A stretch of 64,000 nucleotides of DNA from CALJFL01 sp964590005 (lineage in GTDB: Bacteria; Pseudomonadota; Gammaproteobacteria; Pseudomonadales; Halieaceae), in NCBI GenBank assembly GCA_964590005.1, contig CAZPVJ010000013.1, forward strand, positions 1 to 64,000, written 5' to 3'. Positions 1 through 8,956 of the stretch are shown here, one piece after another. Position numbers and translations under genes: made by a program. Position 1 is the stretch's first letter, and every line of letters starts with the position of its first letter. The notes beneath the pieces were generated by a model. The model was given only the letters and a program-made list of their open reading frames with translations. It did no database searches and was not told where the DNA came from.

Positions 1-457
1 CCCGATGATGTCAATCAAGACGGTTAACGCCTTGTCACACTATACCGACTGGACCATCGGCCACGTGCACTCCGGCGCACTGGGCTGGGTGGCGATGATT
101 TCCATCGGCTGTATCTACCACTTGATCCCGATTCTGTTCGGCAAAGAGCGCATGTACAGTACCGACCTGATCAACGTCCACTTCTGGATGTCGACTATCG
201 GTACGGTTCTGTACATCGTGTCGATGTGGGTCAACGGCATCCTGCAGGGTCTGATGTGGAGAGCCTACAACCAGGATGGGACCCTCACCTATACCTTTGT
301 TGAGTCTGTATCAGCGAGCTATCCGGGCTATGTCGTGCGCGTTATTGGTGGCGGCATATTCTTTGCCGGCATGCTGATCATGGCTTACAACATCTACATG
401 ACAACGCGCAAAGATGTAGCGGTGGCACCCGCTGCAACTGCGGCCAGTGCAGCTTGA
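1..457 (+). CDS. ccoN: Cytochrome cbb3 oxidase subunit I, C-terminal part (5' end outside window)
   Basis: This is the last ~151 codons of CcoN, the heme b/heme b3-CuB catalytic subunit of the cbb3 terminal oxidase in the inner membrane. The reading frame is open to the left edge of the window (first full codon at base 2), so the gene is truncated by the window and not by mutation. The visible part starts with a family-typical stretch (MMSIKTVNALSHYTDWTIGH) followed by HVHSGALGWVAM, and contains three to four membrane helices and a short Ala-rich tail. ccoO follows after 10 bases, so the two are co-transcribed. The identification is secure from the conserved segment and from the ccoO, ccoQ and ccoP genes behind it. 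Confidence 0.97.
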   Translation, partial: PMMSIKTVNALSHYTDWTIGHVHSGALGWVAMISIGCIYHLIPILFGKERMYSTDLINVHFWMSTIGTVLYIVSMWVNGILQGLMWRAYNQDGTLTYTFVESVSASYPGYVVRVIGGGIFFAGMLIMAYNIYMTTRKDVAVAPAATAASAA

Positions 458-467
458 GGAGCGTAAG

Positions 468-1076
468 ATGAAGCATGATGCCGTAGAGAAAAACGTAGGC
501 CTGATGATCATCCTGGTCATCGTGGCAATCAGCTTTGGCACCCTGGTTGAGCTGGTACCGCTGTTTTTCGACAAGCAGACCAATGAGCCAGTGGCCGGCC
601 TCAAACCCCTGCCGGCACTGGAACTTGAGGGCCGGGACATCTATATCCGCGAAGGCTGCAACACCTGTCATTCGCAGATGATCAGACCGCTGCGTGCCGA
701 GACTGAGCGCTACGGACATTACTCCGTAGCGGGAGAGTTTGTTTACGACCACCCTTTCCTGTGGGGGTCAAAGCGGACCGGACCGGACCTGGCACGGGTT
801 GGCAAACGCTACAGCGACGACTGGCACCGGGCCCACCTGTATAACCCGAGGGACGTGGTTCCAGAGTCCAACATGCCGGCCTTCCGCTGGCTGTTTGACA
901 ACGAGTTGAACCACGAACGCACCGGAGAAAAAATGTCAGCCCTGCGCACCGTCGGGGTGCCTTATACCGATGAGGATATCAGCGGCGCAGCAGCCGCTGT
1001 TGAGGGCAAGAAAGAGATCGACGCCCTGGTTGCTTACCTGCAGCAGTTGGGCACCCTGCTGCAATCGAGGCGCTAA
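468..1076 (+). CDS. ccoO: Cytochrome cbb3 oxidase monoheme subunit II
   Basis: CcoO is the membrane-anchored monoheme cytochrome c that passes electrons to CcoN. The 202-residue product has one N-terminal membrane helix (about residues 9-33) and a single c-type heme site, C64-N-T-C67-H68, in the family motif EGCNTCHSQMIRPL. Start: the frame is open further upstream to base 447, but the ATG at 468 is preceded by a good ribosome site (GAGGAG, 456-461) and gives the usual CcoO N-terminus with a cytoplasmic charged stretch before the helix. Length is normal for the family. It lies between ccoN and ccoQ in the canonical operon order. Confidence 0.97.
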   Translation: MKHDAVEKNVGLMIILVIVAISFGTLVELVPLFFDKQTNEPVAGLKPLPALELEGRDIYIREGCNTCHSQMIRPLRAETERYGHYSVAGEFVYDHPFLWGSKRTGPDLARVGKRYSDDWHRAHLYNPRDVVPESNMPAFRWLFDNELNHERTGEKMSALRTVGVPYTDEDISGAAAAVEGKKEIDALVAYLQQLGTLLQSRR

Positions 1077-1081
1077 CTACG

Positions 1082-1261
1082 ATGGATATCAACGATCTGC
1101 GCGGGCTGAGCACCCTTTTCCTGATGGTTGCTTTTATCGGGCTATGTATCTGGGCCTACAGCAAAAAGCGCAAGCCCTATTTTGATGACGCCGCCAATCT
1201 GCCATTTGCGGATGAAGAGCTGAATCAACGCACCATGCAAAAGGAGCGAGAGCATGACTAG
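1082..1261 (+). CDS. ccoQ: Cytochrome cbb3 oxidase small subunit IV
   Basis: A 59-codon gene between ccoO and ccoP encodes a single-helix protein (MDINDLRGLSTLFLMVAFIG...) with a hydrophobic segment at about residues 10-25 followed by a basic stretch (SKKRK) and an acidic cytoplasmic tail with the sequence YFDDAANLPF. This is the CcoQ/FixQ pattern; the subunit stabilises the assembled oxidase, mainly the association of CcoP. Its 3' end overlaps the ccoP start by 8 bases, implying translational coupling. The start 5 bases after the ccoO stop lacks a strong ribosome site of its own. Identity rests on position, size and the helix-plus-YFDDAANLPF pattern. Confidence 0.93.
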   Translation: MDINDLRGLSTLFLMVAFIGLCIWAYSKKRKPYFDDAANLPFADEELNQRTMQKEREHD

Positions 1262-2132
1262 TTTCTGGAGCGGTTGGGTTATCGTCCTTACCGCAATCAC
1301 CATCGTCCTCATGACCTGGATTCTAATTGCCAACAGGCAGGCCGAACGTCGCTCGGGAGAACGTACCACGGGTCATGAATATGACGGGATCGAGGAGTAT
1401 GACAACCCTCTGCCAGCATGGTGGTTCTACATGTTCATGATCACGATCGTGTGGGGCATTGGTTACCTGATCGTATACCCGGGTATGGGTAACTTTCCCG
1501 GAATACTGGGATGGACACAAGTAGAGCAACACGACCGTGAAGTCGCGGCGGCGGACGAGCGCTTTCGCGCCATGCGCGATCGCTACCTGGCGCTGCCTGT
1601 AGAGGAAATTGCCAGCGATCCTGCGGTCATGAAGATGGGTGCCAGGATGTTTGGTAACAACTGCGCCCAGTGCCATGGCTCAGATGCCAAGGGTTCCTAC
1701 GGCTTCCCCAATCTGACAGACGGAGACTGGATCTACGGCGGCACACCGGAGGCCATCAAGACCACACTGATCAATGGCAGGCAGGCTGCCATGCCTGCGT
1801 GGGCGGGTATCCTGGGGGACAGTGGTATCAACGAGGTCACAGCTTACGTGCTGTCACTGAACGGCCGTGATGCCGACGAAACACTGGTCAGCGCGGGTGA
1901 AACGCACTTTGCAAGCTACTGCGCTGCCTGTCATGGGACAGACGGCACAGGCAATCAGGCACTCGGCGCACCCAATCTCACCAACGGCATCTGGCTGTAT
2001 GGTGGCACCGAGGCGCAAATCGCACACAGTCTGCGAGCGGGACGCAATGGCGTGATGCCTGCCTTTGAAAACACGTTGTCAGAGGACAAGATTCACATCC
2101 TCACGGCCTACGTCTATGGTCTGAACAAGTAA
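1254..2132 (+). CDS. ccoP: Cytochrome cbb3 oxidase diheme subunit III
   Basis: CcoP is the diheme cytochrome c subunit that receives electrons from soluble cytochromes. The 292-residue product has an N-terminal FixP_N region with two hydrophobic segments (about 8-27 and 54-76, including the conserved PLPAWWFYMF), then two cytochrome c domains with heme motifs C137-AQ-C140-H141 and C223-AA-C226-H227. Distal Met ligands are available in the segments AAMPAW and GVMPAF. The ATG overlaps the end of ccoQ and is preceded by AAGGAGCGAG, a good ribosome site. Length and domain order are normal. The ccoNOQP unit probably ends here, because a strong hairpin follows at 2148. Confidence 0.97.
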   Translation: MTSFWSGWVIVLTAITIVLMTWILIANRQAERRSGERTTGHEYDGIEEYDNPLPAWWFYMFMITIVWGIGYLIVYPGMGNFPGILGWTQVEQHDREVAAADERFRAMRDRYLALPVEEIASDPAVMKMGARMFGNNCAQCHGSDAKGSYGFPNLTDGDWIYGGTPEAIKTTLINGRQAAMPAWAGILGDSGINEVTAYVLSLNGRDADETLVSAGETHFASYCAACHGTDGTGNQALGAPNLTNGIWLYGGTEAQIAHSLRAGRNGVMPAFENTLSEDKIHILTAYVYGLNK

Positions 2133-2147
2133 GGCAGCGAACCGGAT

Positions 2148-2175
2148 CCGGGTCGCCCACACGCAGGGCACCCGG
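2148..2175 (+). terminator. Hairpin between ccoP and ccoG (terminator or attenuator)
   Basis: An inverted repeat has outer arms CCGGGT (2148-2153) and ACCCGG (2170-2175) and inner arms GCCC and GGGC around a 7-base loop, with one bulged C. It lies 15 bases after the ccoP stop and is followed by only a weak pyrimidine run (CTTCTTCACG). It could terminate part of the ccoNOQP transcript or protect its 3' end, so that the oxidase subunits are made in excess over the ccoGHIS assembly factors. The hairpin is seen; the function is inferred. Confidence 0.55.
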
Positions 2176-2186
2176 CTTCTTCACGA

Positions 2187-2192
2187 TATAAT
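2187..2192 (+). promoter_or_regulatory. Possible -10 element for ccoG
   Basis: A perfect TATAAT hexamer stands 19 bases before the ccoG start codon, right after the hairpin at 2148-2175. No convincing -35 hexamer was found at normal spacing, and the implied leader would be very short. It is a candidate for a separate ccoGHIS promoter and no more. Confidence 0.28.
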
Positions 2193-2211
2193 CCCGAGCG
2201 GTCAACCCCTC

Positions 2212-3620
<1,409 letters not shown>

Positions 3621-3621
<1 letters not shown>

Positions 3622-4118
3622 TGACCCGGCCTATCATGAGCACAGATTCCAAGCCCTGGTTTCGCCAGTTCTGGCCGTGGTTCCTGATGGCACTACCGGC
3701 CAGTGTCGTGGTCGCTGGCCTGACCACGGTGTATATCGCCAATCGCCACGCTGATGACCTGGTTGCCGACGAGTATTACAAGGAGGGCCTGGCCATCAAT
3801 CGCCAGCTCGCCAAACAGGAAGCCGCTCGCGCGCTGGCGTTGACCGCAGACCTGAACGTCAGTATCGATCAAATCACCGTGCGTCTCACCGGCCCGGTCA
3901 CCGATCCCGTGTTACGACTAAGGCTCTCGCATCCGATAGAAGCAGATCGCGACTTCTACCTTTCGCTGGCACGCCGCGCGGACGGACTCTACAGTGGCCC
4001 ACTGCCGGTTTCGGTCGGCGCACACTGGCACTGGACCCTGGATAGCGGCGAGGACAGTTCATGGCGCCTGGATGGCTCGCTCTCACCCCGGGACATCGAC
4101 AGTGCGAGCGAGAGCTGA
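3621..4118 (+). CDS. ccoH: cbb3 oxidase assembly protein FixH/CcoH
   Basis: FixH/CcoH is a single-pass membrane protein that binds the cbb3 oxidase during assembly. The 165-residue product has one N-terminal hydrophobic segment (about 18-40, in PWFLMALPASVVVAGLTTVY), then the family signature DEYYKEGLAIN and a beta-rich periplasmic part. Start: GTG at 3621 overlaps the ccoG stop (TAGTG) and has TGAGG eight bases upstream; an ATG at 3636 is the alternative and would remove five residues. The 3' end overlaps ccoI. The YYKEGL signature and the context make the assignment firm. Confidence 0.93.
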
Positions 4119-6540
4119 GGCCCCGCTGACCCAGGTCGAGGTCGAGACCAGCTGCTTCCATTGCGGAGACCCGCTGGTCGGCGCGCAATCGTATATGACC
4201 ACTATCGATGGCATTGACCGGCCTATGTGCTGTCCGGGCTGTCAGGCTGTCGCCAGCCTTATCGCGGGCGCTGGTATGTCCGCCTTCTACGGCCAACGCA
4301 CAGCCTACAATCAACGCCCCCGACCGCCTGAGGAAGGGATTGAGCACCCATTCAAGGTCTACGACAGCCCCCAGTTCGAGGACCTGTTTGCACCGGCGCC
4401 AGGGGATGACACCTGGCACGCGGCCTTGTTGATAGGTGGCATGACCTGCGCCGCCTGCACCTGGCTGATCGAAACCTCCCTGCGGCGATTGCCCGGTGTG
4501 ATCTCGGCCGGGGTTAACCTGCAGCAGGGTCGGCTGGACGTCAGATTCGACCGCAGTGAGCTGGCTCCCTCGGCCCTGTTCACAGCAGTGGCTGACCTGG
4601 GGTACCAGGTCCAACCGTTCGCAGCCAGCGCCTGGCGGGACCAGCTGGCCCGGGATTATCGACAGGACCTGCGCCGGCTCGCTGTGGCCGGAATCGGAAT
4701 GATGCAGGTCGGTATGTTTGGGATCGCGCTGCATGCCGGTGATCTACAGGGTATCGCCAGCGAATACCAGGGGCTGCTGCGCTGGGTCAGCCTGGCAGTC
4801 GCGACCTTCGTTGTACTCTTTTCCGCCAGACCCTTTTTCGAATCGGCCTGGCGCCACCTTCGCCAGGGTGCTCTGGTCATGGACCTGCCAGTCGCTCTGG
4901 CCATCGGCTTGGCCTGGATCGCCAGCAGCTGGGCCACGCTTAGCGGAACCGGCCAGGTCTATTTTGACTCGATCGTCATGTTCACCTTTTTCCTGCTACT
5001 CGCGCGATTCCTCGAGCTGCGTTCCCGCCGGCGCGACAGTGCCGTGTGGCTGGATGCCCAGGGCAACCTGCCCCTGACGGCCACCCGAATGGAGCAGGAC
5101 ACATGGCAACAGGTACCGCGCCAGGACATCCGCCGGGGCGACCGGTTGTTGGTTACCGCGGGCAGCGCTTTCCCGGCCGACGGCGAGATACTCAAGGGCA
5201 TCAGTGCAGCGCGCGAGGATGCCTTCAGCGGGGAGCATCTGCCCCGGGATATCAATGTTGGCGACAGCGTTTTCGCCGGTACCGTCAACGTGGAGGCGGC
5301 GGTGGAAATTCGCAGTTATGGCAGCTATGCCGACACGCGATTGGCTGCTCTCCAGCGCAGTAGCGAAGGTGGGAAGAGAGAAAAGCCACGGCTCGCCAAG
5401 CTGGCGGACCAGCTGTCCGGATACTTTGTCGGCGCTGTGTTGCTCATTACCGCGGCGACGGCGTTGGTCTGGAGCCAGATCGACCCTGACCGGGCGCTGT
5501 GGATTAGTCTGTCCGTATTGGTGGTCAGTTGTCCCTGTGCGCTGGCCCTGGCAACACCCGCGGCACTGGCCAATGCAGCCACGGCCCTGCGCAGGGCCGG
5601 TATTCTTGTTCATGGCGACAATTCACTGGAGGCACTGGCCCGCACAACACACCTGATCTTCGATAAAACCGGCACGCTGACCCGGGGGGAACTGACACTC
5701 GGTACAGTCGTAACACTGGGCGAGGAAAACTCTCAGACGGTAATTGCACTGGCCAGCAGCCTGCAGCAGTACAGCAACCACCCTATCGCCAAAGCGTTTG
5801 ATCTGAGCGTTGCCAGGCCAACAGTGAGCGACGCCGACTACCGTGTCGGTTCCGGCGTGACAGGCCGGATCGACGGTATTGAACACCGTATCGGCAACCT
5901 GGATTTCTGCCGACAGCTGTGCCCCTCGTTGCCGGATCCGCCTGCCGACTCGGCCTACTGGATCGCCCTGGTAAGGAAGGGCGCAGCACTGGCCTGGATA
6001 TCCCTGGAGGACCCGCTGCGCGATTCAGCTCCGGCGGTCGTGGACTGGGCAAGAAATGAAGGCCTCAACGTCGAACTACTGACCGGTGACAGTAGCGGCC
6101 AGGGACTCGCCCTGGCAACACAGCTTGCTATTGGGACAGTGCACAGTGGCCAGACCCCCGAGCAAAAGCTTGACCGCGTGCGCACGCTGCAGGACCGCGG
6201 CGCGGTCGTATCGATGGTCGGCGACGGCCTCAATGATGCGCCGGTGCTCGCCCTCGCCAATACCTCTATCGCTATGGCCAATGCCGCCGACCTGACCCGG
6301 GCGCAGGCCGACCTTGTCATGATCGATGCAGACTTGCAGCTCGTGGTGGCGGCCTTCCAGAAAGCGCAACAATGCCGCCGCATCATGCTGCAAAACATCG
6401 GCTGGGCCCTGGCGTACAATGGCAGCGCAATCCCACTGGCCGCGTGTGGATTCATCGCTCCCTGGGCGGCGGCCATTGGCATGTCTTTGAGCTCATTGCT
6501 GGTCGTTGGCAACTCACTGCGTTTAAATAGGACTGCCTGA
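4102..6540 (+). CDS. ccoI: Copper-translocating P1B-type ATPase CcoI/FixI
   Basis: CcoI exports copper across the inner membrane for insertion into the cbb3 oxidase. The 812-residue product carries N-terminal cysteine pairs (C18-x-x-C21 and C43-C44-x-x-C47), an HMA domain with GGMTCAACT (C116, C119), eight membrane helices including the CPC motif (C477-P-C479), the phosphorylation motif DKTGT (521-525) and the hinge GDGLND (707-712). Start: the frame is open back to 3994, deep inside fixH, but family similarity begins only near the cysteine pairs, so the GTG at 4102, overlapping fixH by 17 bases, is chosen; an ATG at 4072 is an alternative. Its place between fixH and ccoS separates it from CopA-type copper-detoxification pumps. 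Confidence 0.95.
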   Translation: MRARAEAPLTQVEVETSCFHCGDPLVGAQSYMTTIDGIDRPMCCPGCQAVASLIAGAGMSAFYGQRTAYNQRPRPPEEGIEHPFKVYDSPQFEDLFAPAPGDDTWHAALLIGGMTCAACTWLIETSLRRLPGVISAGVNLQQGRLDVRFDRSELAPSALFTAVADLGYQVQPFAASAWRDQLARDYRQDLRRLAVAGIGMMQVGMFGIALHAGDLQGIASEYQGLLRWVSLAVATFVVLFSARPFFESAWRHLRQGALVMDLPVALAIGLAWIASSWATLSGTGQVYFDSIVMFTFFLLLARFLELRSRRRDSAVWLDAQGNLPLTATRMEQDTWQQVPRQDIRRGDRLLVTAGSAFPADGEILKGISAAREDAFSGEHLPRDINVGDSVFAGTVNVEAAVEIRSYGSYADTRLAALQRSSEGGKREKPRLAKLADQLSGYFVGAVLLITAATALVWSQIDPDRALWISLSVLVVSCPCALALATPAALANAATALRRAGILVHGDNSLEALARTTHLIFDKTGTLTRGELTLGTVVTLGEENSQTVIALASSLQQYSNHPIAKAFDLSVARPTVSDADYRVGSGVTGRIDGIEHRIGNLDFCRQLCPSLPDPPADSAYWIALVRKGAALAWISLEDPLRDSAPAVVDWARNEGLNVELLTGDSSGQGLALATQLAIGTVHSGQTPEQKLDRVRTLQDRGAVVSMVGDGLNDAPVLALANTSIAMANAADLTRAQADLVMIDADLQLVVAAFQKAQQCRRIMLQNIGWALAYNGSAIPLAACGFIAPWAAAIGMSLSSLLVVGNSLRLNRTA

Positions 6541-6559
6541 ACCGGCTGGCGGGAGACTC

Positions 6560-6739
6560 GTGGAAAGCCTGTATTTCTTGATCCCGATAGCGCTGATCTT
6601 TTGCGTTATCACTATCCGTTTACTGCTGTGGGCAATCGACAGTGGGCAGTATGACGACCTCGACAAAGAGGGTTGGCGGGTACTTGTCGATGACGACCCT
6701 GCCCCTGAACAGGAAGACCCGGACGACACCACAAAATGA
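6560..6739 (+). CDS. ccoS: cbb3 oxidase maturation protein CcoS
   Basis: A 59-codon gene encodes a one-helix membrane protein, starting MESLYFLIPIALIF and continuing LLLWAIDSGQYDDLDKEGW, which is the CcoS signature. CcoS is required for heme b and copper incorporation into CcoN. The GTG start follows GGGAG (6551-6555) at short spacing, and the stop overlaps the next ATG (ATGA), indicating translational coupling. The acidic C-terminal tail (DDDPAPEQEDPDD) is usual for the family. Size and position after ccoI support the call. Confidence 0.93.
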   Translation: MESLYFLIPIALIFCVITIRLLLWAIDSGQYDDLDKEGWRVLVDDDPAPEQEDPDDTTK

Positions 6740-7452
6740 CCGCCATAGACTACGCTGGAGCGATAGGCCTCGGCCTTGCAGGCGCGGGACATTGCCTGGG
6801 CATGTGTGGCGGGATTGCCGCGGCACTGAACCTGGGCGGCCAGCGCTCTACCGGCGTTACCCTGTCCTACCATGCCGGCAGAATCGCGAGCTATTCGCTA
6901 CTGGGCGCATTGTTGGGCTTTGCCGCCAGCACAATCGAACTCGCCGCCTGGACGATCGCCCTACGCTACCTGGCGGGACTGCTGCTGATAGCGATGGGGC
7001 TGTACATTGGCAACTGGTGGCTGGGCATCCAGGTGCTGGAGCGCGCGGGTGCTCACCTGTGGCGGCCCGTGCAGAAGTTTTCATCGAAGTGGTTACCGGT
7101 GAGAAACTGGCGGCAGGGCCTGGCCCTGGGTTGCTGCTGGGGCCTGATGCCCTGCGGACTTATCTATAGCAGCCTGGCCTGGGCGGCGACAGCCCGCGAC
7201 CCCTGGCAGTCGGGCTTGCTGATGCTCCTGTTTGGTCTGGGTACCTTGCCCGCCATGTTGGCCACCAGCCTGGGCGCCGATCGCCTGCAGGCTGTATTGC
7301 GACAGCGCGGCTTGAAGCAGGCGATCGCCTTACTGCTGGTGTGCTCGGGTGTTTGGACCCTGTATCTGACCGCCAGCCATCGTGACCACTTCCCCAGCGG
7401 CAACCCGGCGCTGGCACCTGCTCAGCAGCACCAGCACCATCAGGCGAAGTGA
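6736..7452 (+). CDS. DsbD_2/TauE-type membrane protein of the cbb3 assembly cluster
   Basis: The 238-residue product is an integral membrane protein of about six helices belonging to the family usually annotated as sulfite exporter TauE/SafE or cytochrome c biogenesis transmembrane region (DsbD_2). The N-terminal motif GHCLGMCGGI (paired cysteines in the first helix) and the later GLMPCGLIYSSLAWA are the family hallmarks. Members regularly follow ccoS and are thought to act in metal or redox handling during oxidase assembly; the exact role is unsettled. The C-terminus is His-rich (QQHQHHQAK), compatible with metal binding. It overlaps ccoS by four bases and ends abutting the convergent DUF1330 gene. 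Confidence 0.88.
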   Translation: MTAIDYAGAIGLGLAGAGHCLGMCGGIAAALNLGGQRSTGVTLSYHAGRIASYSLLGALLGFAASTIELAAWTIALRYLAGLLLIAMGLYIGNWWLGIQVLERAGAHLWRPVQKFSSKWLPVRNWRQGLALGCCWGLMPCGLIYSSLAWAATARDPWQSGLLMLLFGLGTLPAMLATSLGADRLQAVLRQRGLKQAIALLLVCSGVWTLYLTASHRDHFPSGNPALAPAQQHQHHQAK

Positions 7453-7767
7453 TCAGCCCCTGGGAGGCAGACCGTGCAGCATGGTCAGGAACTTGAGATC
7501 AGTACCTGCGCGACGGTGCTCTGACAGGGCCTGGTAATCGGGGTCGTTGTACCACTCGGTCGCGGCCTCGGCACTGGGAAACTTGAACAGCACCATTCTG
7601 CCCTCTCGGGGATCGGCACCTTCAAAGGTTACCGTATTGTCGTCAAAGGTAAAAAATTCACCACCGTGGCGCTTGAGGATTGGGAAGAAACCCTTTTCGT
7701 ACTTTCTGTAGGTATCAGCGTCGTTGACGATGAAGTTGGCGAGAACATAAGCGGGTGCATCAGACAT
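7453..7767 (-). CDS. DUF1330 family protein
   Basis: The 104-residue product matches the small ferredoxin-fold DUF1330 family: AYVLANFIVNDADTYRKYEK at the start, a middle segment with VTFEGADPREGRMVLFKFPS, then EAATEWYNDPDYQALSEHRR. The biochemical function is not known. Start: the frame is open upstream to 7947 but only because it reads through the gene relic behind it; the ATG at 7767 has AAGGAAA seven bases upstream and starts the conserved domain. It is probably transcribed together with the dehalogenase-like relic, whose remaining 3' end lies 26 bases upstream. Confidence 0.88.
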   Translation of the reverse strand: MSDAPAYVLANFIVNDADTYRKYEKGFFPILKRHGGEFFTFDDNTVTFEGADPREGRMVLFKFPSAEAATEWYNDPDYQALSEHRRAGTDLKFLTMLHGLPPRG

Positions 7768-7793
7768 AGTATTTCCTTGAGTAAAAGTGAAAT

Positions 7794-7981
7794 TTAAAGT
7801 TCGGCCAGCCAGGCTGCAACCGCCTGGCCTATTTCCTGTGGCGAATCTTCCCGGATAAAGACGCGGTGGGATTACCGTGCAGAAGTACAATAGGAGCGCC
7901 CTCTCCAACATCGATATAGGCAATACGCTGGCCATCAATATCGGCAAACTTCTTCTCGTACTGCAGGGTTTCGGAAAGCAT
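7794..7981 (-). pseudogene. Haloalkane-dehalogenase-like alpha/beta hydrolase, internal-deletion relic
   Basis: Reading leftwards from the ATG at 7981 (good ribosome site AAAGGAGCT), the frame gives MLSETLQYEKKFADIDGQRI and then AYIDVGEGAPIVLLHGNPT, the N-terminus of haloalkane-dehalogenase-type hydrolases up to the oxyanion motif HGNPT (residues 35-39). The similarity then stops and the frame ends at 7829. In another frame, starting right at this point, the sequence reads RVFIREDSPQEIGQAVAAWL and ends AEL-stop at 7794, which is the C-terminus of the same family (compare QEDNPDLIG...IARWL). Both ends are thus kept while roughly 240 internal codons, including the catalytic Asp and His, are missing, with a frameshift at about 7863-7868. 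It is a non-functional remnant, still behind an intact start signal. Confidence 0.8.
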
Positions 7982-8108
7982 GGCGAGAGCTCCTTTTTGA
8001 ATCTACATTGATCTGGCGTCGCACATCATACCGTTATTACGGGTTATGATTACAGCCAATGTTGGAGCAATCCGAACCCGTCTTAAGCGAGCTGCCAGGG
8101 AGTATTAC

Positions 8109-8864
8109 GTGACCCGCGAAATACGCGTCCTTACCTACAATATCCACAAGGGCTATTGCACGGGTAATCGCCGGTTTGTGCTGGATTCCATGCGCGAGCG
8201 CATCGCAGAGACCGGCGCGGACCTGGTATTCCTGCAGGAGATACACGGGACGGCTATCAAGAGCGCGAAAAAAAGGCGTCGGTTTTCCTACCCCGAACAA
8301 CCCCACTTTGAATACCTGGCGGACCTCGCCTGGCCGCACTATGCCTATGGTCGCAACGCCATTTACCGTAAGGGAGATCATGGCAACGCGATTCTCAGCA
8401 TGTTTCCCATCACTGGCTGGGAAAACATCGACGTATCCATTTTTCCGCGCTCCAGCCGCAGTATTTTGCACGGTATTATCGAGCTGCCAGGGCGTGACCA
8501 AAAGCTGCATGCACTGTGCGTTCACCTGGGATTACTGGAACAGGAGCGGCGGGAACAACTCAAAGTACTTACTGATCGCATCGAGGCGCATGTGCCACAC
8601 GATGAGCCCCTCATAATTGCCGGCGACTTCAATGACTGGCGACAGCGGGCAGAACAGCACCTGCGCAGCGACCTGGAACTGGAGGAGTTGTTTATCAGCC
8701 TGCGCGGCCGACACGCTCGCACATTTCCGGTCTGGGCGCCCATGCTGTCCGTCGATCGAATCTACTATCGTGGCCTAAAACCACAGTCCTGCCAGCGCCT
8801 GAGTCGTGGTCACTGGCGAGATCTGTCCGATCATGCGGCGCTGGTGGGCGTGTTTGAGATTTAA
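8109..8864 (+). CDS. Endonuclease/exonuclease/phosphatase (EEP) family protein
   Basis: The 251-residue product is an EEP-fold metal-dependent phosphodiesterase or phosphatase. Visible family motifs are LTYNIHKG (metal-binding Asn11), LVFLQEI (Glu44), the Asn-containing HGNAILSMFPI, AGDFNDW with the catalytic Asp/Asn pair, and the terminal SDHAALVGVFEI with the catalytic His. There is no signal peptide, so it should be cytoplasmic. Start: the frame is open back to 8046, but the GTG at 8109 has AGGGAG (8097-8102) at ideal spacing and begins just before the domain. The substrate cannot be told; relatives act on phospholipids, nucleic acids or inositol phosphates. It converges on ompW. Confidence 0.85.
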   Translation: MTREIRVLTYNIHKGYCTGNRRFVLDSMRERIAETGADLVFLQEIHGTAIKSAKKRRRFSYPEQPHFEYLADLAWPHYAYGRNAIYRKGDHGNAILSMFPITGWENIDVSIFPRSSRSILHGIIELPGRDQKLHALCVHLGLLEQERREQLKVLTDRIEAHVPHDEPLIIAGDFNDWRQRAEQHLRSDLELEELFISLRGRHARTFPVWAPMLSVDRIYYRGLKPQSCQRLSRGHWRDLSDHAALVGVFEI

Positions 8865-8887
8865 ACCCAGGCCCGCACGAAAACCAT

Positions 8888-8917
8888 AAAAAAGCCCCGT
8901 TGCATTCGCAACGGGGC
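8888..8917 (-). terminator. Rho-independent terminator of ompW
   Basis: On the minus strand the arms GCCCCGTTGC and GCAACGGGGC form a perfect 10-bp stem with a 4-base loop, followed by a run of six T (complement of A 8888-8893). It lies about 40 bases beyond the ompW stop. There is no T run on the plus side, so it serves ompW mainly. Confidence 0.85.
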
Positions 8918-8956
8918 CAGACGCCACGTGGCCGTAGGTGAGCCGGCCAAATGGGG

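Noticed and set aside
3994..4101. Upstream extension of the ccoI frame starting at an ATG inside fixH
   Set aside because: The 36 extra residues show no family similarity and would overlap 125 bases of fixH; the family N-terminus begins with the cysteine pairs after 4102.
3898..4734. Open minus-strand frame of 278 codons across fixH and ccoI
   Set aside because: It covers two well-identified plus-strand genes and its product resembles nothing.
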